From the NCBI GenBank assembly GCA_021372535.1, contig JAJFUH010000059.1, forward strand, positions 13,127 to 77,126: 64,000 nt of DNA. Direction: 5' to 3'. Positions 45,787 through 56,300 of the stretch are shown here, one piece after another. The position numbers were made by a program, and so were the translations under genes. The stretch comes from a bacterium (GTDB lineage: Bacteria; Latescibacterota; Latescibacteria; Latescibacterales; Latescibacteraceae). The notes under the pieces are model-generated. The model saw only the letters and a list, made by a program, of their open reading frames with translations. It made no database searches and had not been told where the DNA came from. How positions within the stretch are numbered: position 1 is the first letter of the stretch; every line of letters starts with the position of its first letter.

Positions 45787-48057
45787 ATGGTACGAATAAA
45801 AGGTATTCTCATAATACTGGTCATCTCGGTTTTCGCGCTCACATCATATGCCGATGGGTTTATAAACGAATATCCCAATGGTAACAGTGTAAATGAGATC
45901 GTCTTCCAGGGTAATTATGCATGGAGCGCCACCTACGGCAGTCTCGTCCGCTGGGACAGGCGTGACGGCTCATATATCCAGTTCACTACCAAAGACGGTC
46001 TTGCGAGCAATAATGTTACGGGCATTGTTATCGATGACAACGGTAAACTCTGGATAGCGACAACAAAGGGTGTGAATGTTTATGACGGTCAGAGCTTCAC
46101 AACGCTGACTACTGAAAACAGCGGATTGGCGGATTACCGTATTCTCAGCATAACCAAATCGAATGATGGCACTCTCTGGTTTGGTACAACGCTCGGAATA
46201 TCGAAATTCGATGGAGATTCATGGAAAAGCTACTCCATCGATGATATCGTTACCGATCACCGGGCGGGCGGTTATGTTACAGATATCGTTATTGATCATA
46301 CCGGAAAAATATGGGCTGTTGTATTTAAGTATGATTACGGAATTGAGATGAATACACGGCTGTATTTGTCCAGTTTCGACGGCACCGCATGGACGGTCCA
46401 CAACGATGCCGATGGCACGTTGAAGGCTCTTCAGGTCGAAGCGATAGCAATCGATAACAACAACACTGTCTGGGCTGCGACCCGGGGCAATGATGTCACA
46501 GGGCCTGTTTACACATTCGACGGCACCGCATGGACGGATACCGGTATCGATGGCGTCAACGATATCTCGGTGGCCGACGATGGTACCGTCTATCTCGCGC
46601 GGGGCAATATCTTTAATAGCAGGAACACCAATCCAAGCATCACAAAATTCGATGGCTCGTCTTTTACCGAGCTGCCTCTTTCCGGTCTTTTCGGTTATCA
46701 ACCTACTATATATTCAAATGTTTTCCCTGATGAATCAGGAACATTCTGGTTCGTGGTTAAACCGGGAAACACTGCATATATTCTGTATTCCTATGATGGT
46801 GTGAATATCCACCAGCATTCGACAGTCGGGCCTCTGAGTTTTGATGTGAATGAAATGATTGTTGACAGCTCGAACACCAAATGGCTGGCGACCAATTACG
46901 GGCTTTCCAGATTCGATGGAACCACATGGGAAAATATTGTTTTCGATGTCAAACCCGAGGATGTCGCTGGTTCCGGTCTGGGGGTGCTTGCCAATGATTT
47001 TGCCAACATGATACGCGATATAGCCATCGATAAAGATGGAACCATCTGGCTGGCAACGTATCTGGGTATCAGGAAAATCGACAGTACAGGCGAAACGCTC
47101 TACAACACATGGAACTCCGAAGAACTTCCGGGAATGCCGGGCGGTGTCAATCAGGTGGTTATCGACAATAATGGCGTCAAATGGTTTGCCGGTAACTACT
47201 GGCTCTACCGTTATGACGGTGAATCGTGGTCAACAGTACAGTTCGGGAAACTTGAAGGCGTGGTACGTTCGATGGAAGTGGACCATAATAATGTTTTATG
47301 GTTCGGTATAGGATTTGCTGATGGAGTTAAAGTGAAAAGCGGAGTCGCAAGCTTCGACGGGACAACCTGGACGTACTATGACATCGATAACAGCCCGCTC
47401 AAAGGCGATCTCGCGAGAATTGCCATAGCTGCCGACAACACGAAATGGATAGCGACAAGCGAAGGGTATTACAAATTCGACGGGACAACCTGGACATCGT
47501 ATGAGGATATCAAGAACGCATCCTATCCCCAATATCAGCCATACGACATACTCATCGACAAGGACGGGATTGTCTGGTTCATGGTGTCGGGCTGTCTCCA
47601 CTCGTTCGATGGCTCAGTTTGGGACGATCACGGTAAGAAGTCGTTTGGTGTTCCCTGCCAGTTTGTAATCGACAATACGGACGAAGTATGGGTTGTTTCC
47701 AAAAACGCTGCCGGTTATATGGCGAGCTTCAACAAGAATGCCATCAGAACCGATGTCGCCGCCCGGGATGAAATACCATCCGCCATCGCCATCAAGGGCA
47801 ACTACCCGAATCCGTTCAATCCTTCGACGACCATCGAATTCACCCTCACGGAATCGGGACGCGCGCAGCTCGACATTTATAACACCGCAGGCCAGAAGGT
47901 CCGGACACTCCTTACGGAAACTATGATGCCCGGTGTTTACAGCGCTTTCTGGAACGGCTGCGACGAGTATGGCAAGGCTGTTTCATCGGGTGTATATTTC
48001 TCCCGTATCACCATGAATGGCCGAAGCGCGGCAGGGCGCATGCTCCTCATGAAGTAA
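45787..48057 (+). CDS. Secreted beta-propeller protein with C-terminal sorting domain
   Basis: About 756 residues from the ATG at 45787 (AGGGA seven bases upstream; an upstream frame start is not supported). Signal peptide MVRIKGILIILVISVFALTSYA. About ten Reg_prop-type repeats follow, each with IDxxxxxWxAT and a following FDGTxW (for example VIDDNGKLWIATTKGVNVYDG). The C-terminal 80 residues NYPNPFNPSTTIEFTLTESGRA to RMLLMK are the same FlgD/Por-type domain as in the gene at 3781. The two proteins share layout and repeat style. Here it stands 158 bases after the protease fusion, whose propeller and tail are of related type. Ligand unknown. Confidence 0.82.
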   Translation: MVRIKGILIILVISVFALTSYADGFINEYPNGNSVNEIVFQGNYAWSATYGSLVRWDRRDGSYIQFTTKDGLASNNVTGIVIDDNGKLWIATTKGVNVYDGQSFTTLTTENSGLADYRILSITKSNDGTLWFGTTLGISKFDGDSWKSYSIDDIVTDHRAGGYVTDIVIDHTGKIWAVVFKYDYGIEMNTRLYLSSFDGTAWTVHNDADGTLKALQVEAIAIDNNNTVWAATRGNDVTGPVYTFDGTAWTDTGIDGVNDISVADDGTVYLARGNIFNSRNTNPSITKFDGSSFTELPLSGLFGYQPTIYSNVFPDESGTFWFVVKPGNTAYILYSYDGVNIHQHSTVGPLSFDVNEMIVDSSNTKWLATNYGLSRFDGTTWENIVFDVKPEDVAGSGLGVLANDFANMIRDIAIDKDGTIWLATYLGIRKIDSTGETLYNTWNSEELPGMPGGVNQVVIDNNGVKWFAGNYWLYRYDGESWSTVQFGKLEGVVRSMEVDHNNVLWFGIGFADGVKVKSGVASFDGTTWTYYDIDNSPLKGDLARIAIAADNTKWIATSEGYYKFDGTTWTSYEDIKNASYPQYQPYDILIDKDGIVWFMVSGCLHSFDGSVWDDHGKKSFGVPCQFVIDNTDEVWVVSKNAAGYMASFNKNAIRTDVAARDEIPSAIAIKGNYPNPFNPSTTIEFTLTESGRAQLDIYNTAGQKVRTLLTETMMPGVYSAFWNGCDEYGKAVSSGVYFSRITMNGRSAAGRMLLMK

Positions 48058-48237
48058 ACGATCCGAAGTACGGAAGCTCTGTTGCCTTACCTATATCGGG
48101 GAGGGATGTTTGCAAAACTGCGGCGGCAGACCCTGCAGTGTATGAACCTATGCACGCATCTGAAGAGAGGAGAACAGATGAATGCAGGAGAGGCTGTCGT
48201 TCCTTACCGGTACATCCCAAACCGAAATCATGAAATG

Positions 48238-48264
48238 AGACGCTCCGCAAGGGGCGTCTTTTTT
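48238..48264 (+). terminator. Rho-independent terminator after the propeller gene
   Basis: AGACGCTCC (48238-48246) pairs with GGGGCGTCT (48251-48259) across a GCAA loop with one T-G pair, followed by a run of Ts. The 180 bases between the stop at 48057 and this hairpin hold one small frame with GAGGAG before its ATG at 48178, but it runs through the hairpin and looks accidental. Confidence 0.88.
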
Positions 48265-48283
48265 ATTACCGCAAAAACAACCT

Positions 48284-48408
48284 GAACCACGATTACCGGG
48301 ATTAAGCCGGGATTACCACGATTTTTTCAATCCGGGTAATCATGGTCAATCCTGAAAATCCCGGTTCCAACTCCCCCTTGATTCACTCAGAGAAACTATC
48401 GGAGAAAA
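48284..48408. repeat. Intergenic repeat R3, copy 2
   Basis: Begins GAACCACGATTACCGGGATT and contains GATTAAGCCGGGATT, TTTTTTCAATCCGGGT, AATCATGG and the tail AACTCCCCCTTGATTCA plus AGAGAAAC, as at 41905-42026. Sits between the terminator at 48238 and the acyltransferase gene; nothing else is seen in 48265-48556. Confidence 0.7.
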
Positions 48409-48556
48409 TTGAGTACTCTCATTGTCTCTCCGGTATAAAAGGCTTTGTTCTTCTGCCGTTTCTTTCTATATTTACAGCCTGATAATTTTCGTTTGACCTA
48501 TACACTTGAGAGCTTTTATTAGGGCTTTCCGCACCATTTTCAAAGGCTGAAATATC

Positions 48557-49309
48557 ATGGAAAACATACTGCATCCGAGCGCCCGTATCGGTGCCAATGT
48601 CGCCATCGGTCACTACACCGTAATCGAGCACGACGCTGTCATCGGCGATGACTGTGTCATCGGCCACCATGCCGTCATCCACGCCGGTTCGAAAATCGGC
48701 AAAGGCGTCCGTATCGATGATCATGCGGTCATAGGCAAACTTCCCGCCACGGCGCGCCGGAGCAAGACAACGGCTGCCGGGCGCATCCTCGAACCGGTCG
48801 TCATCGGCGATGAATCCATCATCGGTACCGGGGCAATCGTCTATGCCGGCGCAGTATTGGGCGCCGGAGTTCTTGTGGCCGACACAGCCGCAGTCCGTGA
48901 GGATGTAACCATCGGCGATTACACAATCATCGGCCGTAACGCCACCATCGAGAACAAGGTCACCGTCGGGGCGCGGTGCAAGATCATGAGCCATGCCTAT
49001 ATCTGTGCATTCTCCGAGATCGGCGACGACTGTTTCATCGCCCCCTGCGTCGCGACTTCGAACGATACCTATGTGGGAAGATGGAAGGAACGCACTAAAT
49101 ACTATAAAGGTGTGACAGTCAGGACAGGCGGCCGTATCGGCGTCAACGCAACGACACTGCCGGGAAGGACTGTCGGCCCGGACGGCCTCGTTGCAGCCGG
49201 CACGGTTGTCACGAAGGATGTCCCGGATTCGACCATCGTGTGCGGAAATCCGGGAAAACCGCTCCGTCCCGTACCGGAAAATCAACTGCTTAAAAACCAG
49301 GAGAACTGA
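48557..49309 (+). CDS. Hexapeptide-repeat acyltransferase (WbpD/PglD-like)
   Basis: A 250-residue protein formed of left-handed beta-helix hexapeptide repeats throughout ([LIV]-G-x-x-x-x), starting [14 protein letters not shown] and continuing through [18 protein letters not shown] to [16 protein letters not shown]. Related enzymes acetylate the amine on UDP-sugars (as in WbpD and PglD). The aminotransferase just downstream would make that amine, so the two fit a single UDP-amino-sugar pathway for surface polysaccharide. The aminotransferase starts four bases after its stop. Confidence 0.85.
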   Translation: MENILHPSARIGANVAIGHYTVIEHDAVIGDDCVIGHHAVIHAGSKIGKGVRIDDHAVIGKLPATARRSKTTAAGRILEPVVIGDESIIGTGAIVYAGAVLGAGVLVADTAAVREDVTIGDYTIIGRNATIENKVTVGARCKIMSHAYICAFSEIGDDCFIAPCVATSNDTYVGRWKERTKYYKGVTVRTGGRIGVNATTLPGRTVGPDGLVAAGTVVTKDVPDSTIVCGNPGKPLRPVPENQLLKNQEN

Positions 49310-49313
49310 AACG

Positions 49314-50432
49314 ATGAAGGTTCCGCTGCTCGATCTGAAAGCCCAGTATGCCGCAATCCGCGATGAGATAGAACCCGTTGTCCGGGAGGTCTTCGAGAGC
49401 CAGTATTTCATTATGGGCCCGAAGGTGAAAGAATTCGAGGAACAGGTTGCCCGTTATTCCGGCGCGAAACATGCAATCGGCTGCGCTTCCGGAACCGATG
49501 CGCTGCTCCTTGCGCTCATGGCGCTCGATGTGGGACCGGGAGACGAGGTGATCACCTCTCCCTATACCTTTTTCGCCACGGGAGGCTCGGTCGCCCGTCT
49601 CGGCGCAAAGCTCGTGTTCTGCGATATCAAACCCGATACCTACAACCTCGATCCCGATCTTCTCGAAGGCGCGATAACCGAAAGAACCAAAGCTGTCATT
49701 CCCATACACCTGTACGGTCTTGTAGCCGAGATGGACAGGATCAATAAGATCGCCCATGCCCGCAACATCGCCGTCATCGAGGACGCCGCACAGGCTATCG
49801 GAGCCGCGGCTCCGTACGGAACCGCGGGCGCTCTCGGCGACATGGGGTGTTTCTCCTTCTTCCCGTCCAAAAACCTCGGAGGTGCGGGCGACGGTGGCAT
49901 GGTGGCGACGAATGACGACGGATATGCGGAACGCGTCGGAATTCTACGTCTTCATGGCTCGCAGCCGAAGTACTATCACAAGGTTGTCGGTATCAATTCA
50001 CGGCTCGATGCGCTTCAGGCTGTCGTTCTCTCGGTGAAGCTTCGCCACCTCGACGATTGGTCGGCGGGACGGCTCAAAAACGCCATGACCTACAACCGCC
50101 TGTTTACCGAAAAGGGGCTGTCCGGCACGGTTACGGTTCCGGTTATTCCGGAGGGATACCGCCATATTTTCAACCAGTATATCATCAGGGTTCCCCGCCG
50201 CGACGAACTGAGAAAGCACCTTTCGGAACACGGCATCGGCACCGAGATTTACTACCCGGTTCCCCTCCATCTCCAGGAATGCTTTGCCAACCTCGGTTAC
50301 CGTGAGGGTGACATGCCGGAAAGCGAAGAAGCCGCACGGTTGACGCTGGCGCTTCCCATCTATCCCGAGCTTACCGGAGAGATGCAGGAATATGTCATCG
50401 ATACGATACGGGATTTTTACCAGCACCCATAA
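49314..50432 (+). CDS. DegT/DnrJ/EryC1/StrS-family sugar aminotransferase
   Basis: A 372-residue PLP-dependent aminotransferase from the ATG at 49314 (AGGAG upstream; [17 protein letters not shown] is the family start). The internal motifs are [45 protein letters not shown] and [17 protein letters not shown], the last with the PLP-lysine Lys in SKNLG. It adds an amino group to a keto-sugar nucleotide, probably giving a UDP-amino sugar acetylated by the preceding gene product. Part of the sugar group 48557-51572. Confidence 0.92.
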   Translation: MKVPLLDLKAQYAAIRDEIEPVVREVFESQYFIMGPKVKEFEEQVARYSGAKHAIGCASGTDALLLALMALDVGPGDEVITSPYTFFATGGSVARLGAKLVFCDIKPDTYNLDPDLLEGAITERTKAVIPIHLYGLVAEMDRINKIAHARNIAVIEDAAQAIGAAAPYGTAGALGDMGCFSFFPSKNLGGAGDGGMVATNDDGYAERVGILRLHGSQPKYYHKVVGINSRLDALQAVVLSVKLRHLDDWSAGRLKNAMTYNRLFTEKGLSGTVTVPVIPEGYRHIFNQYIIRVPRRDELRKHLSEHGIGTEIYYPVPLHLQECFANLGYREGDMPESEEAARLTLALPIYPELTGEMQEYVIDTIRDFYQHP

Positions 50433-50459
50433 TCACGGACGAGAACTGGAAACCGATTC

Positions 50460-51572
50460 ATGAAAGTCTGTCATTTAACCTCGGTTCATATCCCGTTTGA
50501 TACCCGTATTTTTCATAAGGAATGCAGGAGTCTCGCCGACGCCGGATATGAGGTTCACCTTGTCGCTCCGCACGACAGGGACGAGGTTGTGGACGGCGTT
50601 CGTATCCATGCTGTCCGCAGACGTCACAGCAAGCTGAAACGGATGATGTTCTCCCCTGTCGATGTTCTGAGAAAAGCCCTGAAAATCGATGCGCCCCTTT
50701 ACCATTTTCACGATCCCGAGCTCATTCCGGCCGGGCTGATTCTCCGCGCTCTCGGCAAGTCCGTAATCTATGATGTGCATGAGGATTATCCGGAGACCGT
50801 TCCGAACAAGCAGGTGGTACCCCGCGCTTTCGGTCAGCCGGCGGGACTGATCATGAGGTTGATCGAACGCTGCGCATCCCCGCTTTTCTCCGCCGTTGTC
50901 GTTGTCACACCCGCAATCCATGCCCGTTTCCGGTCATACACGGGGAAAACGCATCTGATTTACAATTTTCCTATTGTCAGGGATCACGGGGCCATACCAT
51001 GGGAAAGCCGTGAAGACGCAGTATGTTATCTGGGTTCCATCGCATCGAACCGGGGCATACTGGAGATGGTGAAAGCCATTGCGCTCGTACGGGAGAAAAT
51101 CCCCGCAAAGCTGATTCTTGCCGGGGATTTTACATCGAAATCACTGGAACGGGAAATCAGCGCCCTTCCGGAGTTCTCCTCGGTCGAGTATCACGGATTC
51201 GTGGAGTTCGATGAATCCGACAAGCTCCTGGCGCGGGCTAAAGCGGGCCTTATCGTCGTTCATCCCGAGCAGCGGTATCGTGTTTCGTATCCGAATAAAC
51301 TGTTCGAATACATGATGGCGGGAATACCGGTTATCGCTTCGGATTTCCCGCTCTGGCGTGAAATGATCGAAGAATCGCAATGCGGTATCCTCGTCGACCC
51401 GCTCGATCCGGATGCCATAGCCGATGCCATTGTCACCATGCTGCAGAATCCCGGCGAAGCACAGGCCATGGGCACACGGGGCCATGAAGCCGCGAAAGAA
51501 AAATACCGGTGGGAAAACGAGAACAGGAAGCTCCTCACACTCTACGAGTCTCTCCCCGGCGGGCATTCATAG
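50460..51572 (+). CDS. GT4-type glycosyltransferase
   Basis: A 370-residue GT-B fold enzyme. N-terminal VCHLTSVHIPFDTRIFHKECRSLADAGYEVHLVAP is typical of family 4-like transferases; C-terminal YPNKLFEYMMAGIPVIASDFPLWREMIEESQCGILVDPLDPDAIADAI carries the EX7E-type donor-sugar site. It likely adds the modified sugar from the two preceding genes to a surface glycan. The gene ends 75 bases before the small Cys-rich gene. Confidence 0.9.
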   Translation: MKVCHLTSVHIPFDTRIFHKECRSLADAGYEVHLVAPHDRDEVVDGVRIHAVRRRHSKLKRMMFSPVDVLRKALKIDAPLYHFHDPELIPAGLILRALGKSVIYDVHEDYPETVPNKQVVPRAFGQPAGLIMRLIERCASPLFSAVVVVTPAIHARFRSYTGKTHLIYNFPIVRDHGAIPWESREDAVCYLGSIASNRGILEMVKAIALVREKIPAKLILAGDFTSKSLEREISALPEFSSVEYHGFVEFDESDKLLARAKAGLIVVHPEQRYRVSYPNKLFEYMMAGIPVIASDFPLWREMIEESQCGILVDPLDPDAIADAIVTMLQNPGEAQAMGTRGHEAAKEKYRWENENRKLLTLYESLPGGHS

Positions 51573-51647
51573 ATAACGGTAACTCGATGATAAACAGGGA
51601 ATTCGCCCTTCTCCGAAACACAGCCGGATTCACCGGAAGCGATTGAT

Positions 51648-51857
51648 ATGGCATACGATTCGGTTCATAAACGCCTCACGAAGGTTCTGTACAAGGCGTC
51701 TTCGTGCCCGTTCCTTTTTGCGGAGGTTCACTGCGCGGGCGGCGACTACTGCCCGTTCCCCGAAGGAAAAGACAAGCTGTGCTGTTTTTTCTGCGCCCGT
51801 TTCGATATCTGCCCCGACAAGACCGGCGTCTGTACCCGGCTGCAGGATAAAAAATAA
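51648..51857 (+). CDS. Small eight-cysteine protein
   Basis: A 69-residue protein with eight cysteines at 20, 29, 35, 45, 46, 49, 55 and 62, plus one His; no signal peptide, no membrane helix. GGAAG lies eight bases before the ATG. The spacing (C-x8-C-x5-C-x9-CC-x2-C-x5-C-x6-C) suggests two zinc sites or one Fe-S cluster. It is next to the sugar group and convergent with the octaheme cytochrome gene. No family is recognised; a shadow frame is unlikely because of the cysteine density and the ribosome-binding site. Confidence 0.6.
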   Translation: MAYDSVHKRLTKVLYKASSCPFLFAEVHCAGGDYCPFPEGKDKLCCFFCARFDICPDKTGVCTRLQDKK

Positions 51858-51983
51858 CACCAACAGGAGATAGAAAAACCGGGAACCATGGCAGCGCATG
51901 ATTCCCGGTTTGGATCAATCTTCAATTTTGAACGATCTTTCCCTGTTACACAACTTCAAGCTTACATATCAAACGAACATGAG

Positions 51984-53138
51984 TTAATGTACTTGTTTGC
52001 CCATCTCCAGGAGCACTTCACGGCTTTTGTCGCTTGCAGCGCCGGACTGGTGGCAGGCATAGCAGGTCATCTCGACCGTGAGCCGAGCGAAACCGTCGCC
52101 GTTGATAGTAGCGTGCCCGGTGCCGTCATCGAGTTTGTAGTCCGGGTCGAGAGTGATTCCGAAAATATGGGAGTGCGCATCGCCCCTGTGATATCCCTTC
52201 TCCATGGAGTCAAATGCTCCACGGACGGCGAGCGGCATATGGCACTGACGGCAGGTGAGATCCTTCATGGCCGCGATCTTGACCGGCTTGGCGTGATCAC
52301 CCTTGTGGCAGTCCTCGCACTGTTTGACAAACCCGTCATCGGTACGTGATGTGGCATGGGGATTATGGCAGTCGACACAGCGCGGATAATTCATTTTGCC
52401 TTTTTTATTTAATTTCATCTCGGAGTACTGCTGTCTGCTCTCGATAAGTTCGGGGGCTTTGACATTGATCTTGTCGTCCGCGTTGCGCTTGTGGCATTCG
52501 CCGCAGAGATCGGATTTTTTGGTTACGACTATTTTGAGGTCTGCCTTGGCGTCCTTTTTCTTGAGGTCGCTTTTCCCCTTGAGAATCACATGTTCATGCC
52601 CGGGGCCGTGGCATGCCTCGCAGCCGACACTGTTTTCGTACCACTTGCCGGGTATTCCTTCGAGCTCGTTTTTCACACCTTTTTCATAGGTATCCGTCGC
52701 AGACCAGCCGACCACATGGCACTTGATGCACTCGTATTTGAGCGTGCCGTTCGGAATATCGGGCTTGAATGCGGTCATCGCTTTGCCATCGAGCGACCAC
52801 TGGGCTTTTTCGCCGGTAGCCACATACCCTTTGGAATTGACAAAACGGGCATAATGCTTGTCACCGCCGATGAGGTATGTCAGGTCTGCCCATGTCATCC
52901 CTTCGGGCAGGGTCACATCGACCCCTTCGGGCGCGGCGCCACCCTCGACCGGACGGAGCATGCGGGCATGACTGTGGTTGTCCCACACTCCCTTTATCGG
53001 CTTGTGGCACATGCCGCATCCTTTCGAGCTCACATATCCGTGGTCGCCTTCCTGAGCGTATCCGGAGTAAGGGGAAAACAGAACGCCGAGCGCTACGACC
53101 ACAATCCCCGTTATGCAGGCACACAGTTTCCTTTTCAT
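51984..53138 (-). CDS. Periplasmic octaheme cytochrome c
   Basis: A 384-residue protein with a signal peptide (VVVALGVLFSPYSGYAQ) and eight CxxCH heme-attachment motifs, at 41-45, 137-141, 173-177, 212-216, 254-258, 274-278, 296-300 and 359-363. No Lys is present in the CxxCH positions, so no nitrite-reductase-type CxxCK site. The size and motif count resemble the cytochrome c554/octaheme tetrathionate or hydroxylamine families, but the spacing does not fit any of them clearly. It is probably a periplasmic electron carrier or reductase. AGGG lies eight bases before the ATG. The heme cluster in this window could supply its cofactor. Divergent from the large gene at 53377. Confidence 0.9.
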   Translation of the reverse strand: MKRKLCACITGIVVVALGVLFSPYSGYAQEGDHGYVSSKGCGMCHKPIKGVWDNHSHARMLRPVEGGAAPEGVDVTLPEGMTWADLTYLIGGDKHYARFVNSKGYVATGEKAQWSLDGKAMTAFKPDIPNGTLKYECIKCHVVGWSATDTYEKGVKNELEGIPGKWYENSVGCEACHGPGHEHVILKGKSDLKKKDAKADLKIVVTKKSDLCGECHKRNADDKINVKAPELIESRQQYSEMKLNKKGKMNYPRCVDCHNPHATSRTDDGFVKQCEDCHKGDHAKPVKIAAMKDLTCRQCHMPLAVRGAFDSMEKGYHRGDAHSHIFGITLDPDYKLDDGTGHATINGDGFARLTVEMTCYACHQSGAASDKSREVLLEMGKQVH

Positions 53139-53376
53139 ATGGCGACCCTTTTCTGCTGACTGTTATGAAAAATTCTGATTCCCGGTATTATATACTATAA
53201 AATAATCTTCATTGTATAAAAATCAAGTAAATTGAAGAGTATCGCAACACCCATATGTAACTTCTCTTAATATATTACATTATATTTTATTCACAAACAC
53301 CCGCAAATTGATTACCATGAGTGTTATTATCGTGGCGTCCGTGCACCTTTTTACGGTTCCGTGAGTCTACATTCGT

Positions 53377-56300
53377 ATGTATATCGCCAAAATCATATGC
53401 ACAGCTTTTTTTCTGCTGGACGTATGCGTTGTTGAAACGCCGTGCGATGAAACCCATGCCGAAAATCCGCTGCCGTTCGGCCATGACCGTGCGGTCGTAC
53501 AGGGCAGCGGCAGTCCGGGACCATACTCCCTCGGCGCACGCTTTGTCGGCGGCACGGTGACTGTCGAGCGGACTTCCGCGCCGGATTCGCTCCAAATCGC
53601 CTCGTGGGATACGGCTGCCGGGACAATCACATTCAACGCCATACTCGCAGCCGGTGATTCTGCGGTTGTCCTTTATGCCGTGCCTCCCACGTGGCTCAGG
53701 CAGACCTACACACGCGAAAGCACCATGACCATTCCCCGAAGCCCGGAGAATCAATCCTCATCATCAGCATACACAAAACCAACGCCCAAGGCATTTCCCG
53801 GCCTCAATTTCGGCGGTTCGAAAACCTTCGAGGTCAGCACGGGAAGCGACAGAGCTGTCGCGCTCAACCAGTCTCTCCGCCTCAATATTTCGGGCAATAT
53901 CACCGACGACATCACCCTCAATGCCGCGATATCCGACCAGAATATGCCCATCACTCCCGAGGGCGACACCCGCGAGCTCAACGAGCTCGACCGTGTTCTC
54001 ATAGAGCTGAAGGGCAGGCACTTCAGGGCCGACATGGGCGACACCGACCTTCAGCGGAATGCGGGACGGTGGCAGAGCTATACACGGCGTCTGTCGGGGG
54101 CTTATCTCAATGTTCACAACGGCGGCGTTTCGGCTTTCGGATCGGGCGCGGTCTCGGAAGGCCGTTACATGAGCACCGCCATATCCCCGGTCGAGGGGAA
54201 CCAGGGCCCGTACCGTCTCATCGGTGGCGACGGCAACTCGCACATCGCCATAATCCCCGGAACCGAACGGGTCTGGATAAACGGCGAACAGCTCACCCGC
54301 GGGTACAACTACGATTACACCATCGACTACTCGACCGGCGAGATCACTTTTTCCGAGCGGCGAATCATCGGATCGGACATGCGCATCGTCTGCGACTACG
54401 AATACACGAGCGAAACCTATCGCCGGACGTTTTTCTCGGGCGGGGCCGACAGCGAGCTCATGAAAGGCCGTCTCAAGATCGCCGTCACAGCAGCGCGGGA
54501 GGCGGACGACTCCGGCAGGCCGGTATACGGCGACCTCGACGATGCCTCGAAAAAGATACTCGCGGCTGCGGGCGATTCTCTCGCCGCGGTTCCCGGCATC
54601 CGTCATGCGGACGGGGATTCCACGGGAACCTATGACAGCGTGGAGGGCCACCTCGTGTTCAATCCGCTCGGGAAAGGGGCGTACAATGCTACTTTTTCAT
54701 GGGTCGGGGAGAACAGCGGATCATACCGTTATCGCGGCGGCGGAATCTATGAGTTTGTGCCGCCGGAGGAGCGCGGTCCCGGTTCAGGCGCCTCATATGA
54801 GCCGATAACCGTTATCAGCGGCCCCGCCGAACACAGTCTCGCCGGTGTAACCGTATCGTTCGACCCTGTTTCAGCGGTGCACTTCGAAACCGAACTCGCC
54901 GGTTCATCTCTCGACAATAACACTCTCTCAAGCATCGATGATTCCGACAACAACGGCGGGGCATACCGGCTATCCGCGAAACTGTCCCCGGAAATACGGG
55001 CACGGTTACCGCTCCGTCTCGATATCGCAGGAACAACACGTTCACAGGAACGGACATTCACACCGCTCGACCGTGACCGTACCGCCGAGGAAAACCGCCG
55101 CTGGGGCATGCCCCTCATTACCGGCGCGGCGAAGGAAACGGTGACCGAGTTTTCCGGCGGGATGAGCGTATCGAAAGGAAAGCTGTCGGGAACGGGCATT
55201 CTCCTGAGCGGCGGGAAGGCGGATTTCGGCGATTCGACCGCTTCCTCGCGTTTCGGAGGTGAAAGCAGCGTCGCTATCGAGGGACGTGGAAAAGCCCGTC
55301 TGGCAGCCGATCACATCGTCCGCGAGCATTTTACCGGCCTTCCCGATGAAACAATCGACCGATATTACGGTGAAACAGACGCCGCAGTCTCCGGGTTTTC
55401 ACCGTCCGCCCAGTACGAAGGAGAGCGAACAGAAGGCAGAGGCGACTATTCCCACGGCACCGCGTATGACGATATTCGCCTGAAGCTCGGAAATCCGGTG
55501 CTTTATGGCGTCAGGAGCACGGCGGAATGGCTTTACCGGACGGAGCGTACCCGTCACACGAGCTGGTCCGACAGCTCGACCGTCCGGGGCGGAAGCTTCG
55601 AGATTTCCGCCGGAAACGAGGTAAGCAGTTCTCTCCGGGCCCGTTACGCCCGCCGTGAGCGCACGGACTCCGCCCAGCGCAGCGCGAGCGACCAGGCTCT
55701 GCTCGAGGGGTATCTGCGACCGACCGGTGGAAAAACGTTTTTCGAATATTCGTACCGCGCGGGACGGTCACGGGAAGCATCGCGACGGAAGAATTTCATC
55801 TATACCGGCGGCGGACGCGGTTCCTATAGGTGGGAAGACGACAATGGTGACGGCGTCCGTGACCCGGAGGAATTTATCCCGGACGAGCACGGTTCCTACT
55901 ACCTGTACGAGGAGACGCTCGACGATTACAAGCCGGTCAACAGCGTCCAGCTCTTTGGCAGGCTCGGCGCGGACCTGCCAACCGGCAGGCTGATAAAAAT
56001 CGGCGGCGCCGGATTAACCGTACGGTCGGAAACATCGTTCGAGGTCAAGGAAAAATCGACCGCATCCGCCGGGGACGTGTTTCTTCTGAGGCTCGACCGA
56101 TTCAGGGAGAAGGGCCGGACCACCTCGGGGGAATCACGTGTCCAGGAGGACCTGACCGTCCCCCTCTACGACGGCGGAGGATCGCTCAGGCTCCGTGTTT
56201 TCCGGCTCGATTCGTACAACGCGGAATTCGTATCGGGCGCAGAACGAAAAATGAACGAAGAACAGTCGATACGGCTGCGGATGCCGCTTTCCGGGCAGAC

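Noticed and set aside
48178-48285. Small frame with GAGGAG before its ATG
   Set aside because: It runs straight through a strong terminator hairpin and has no family match.
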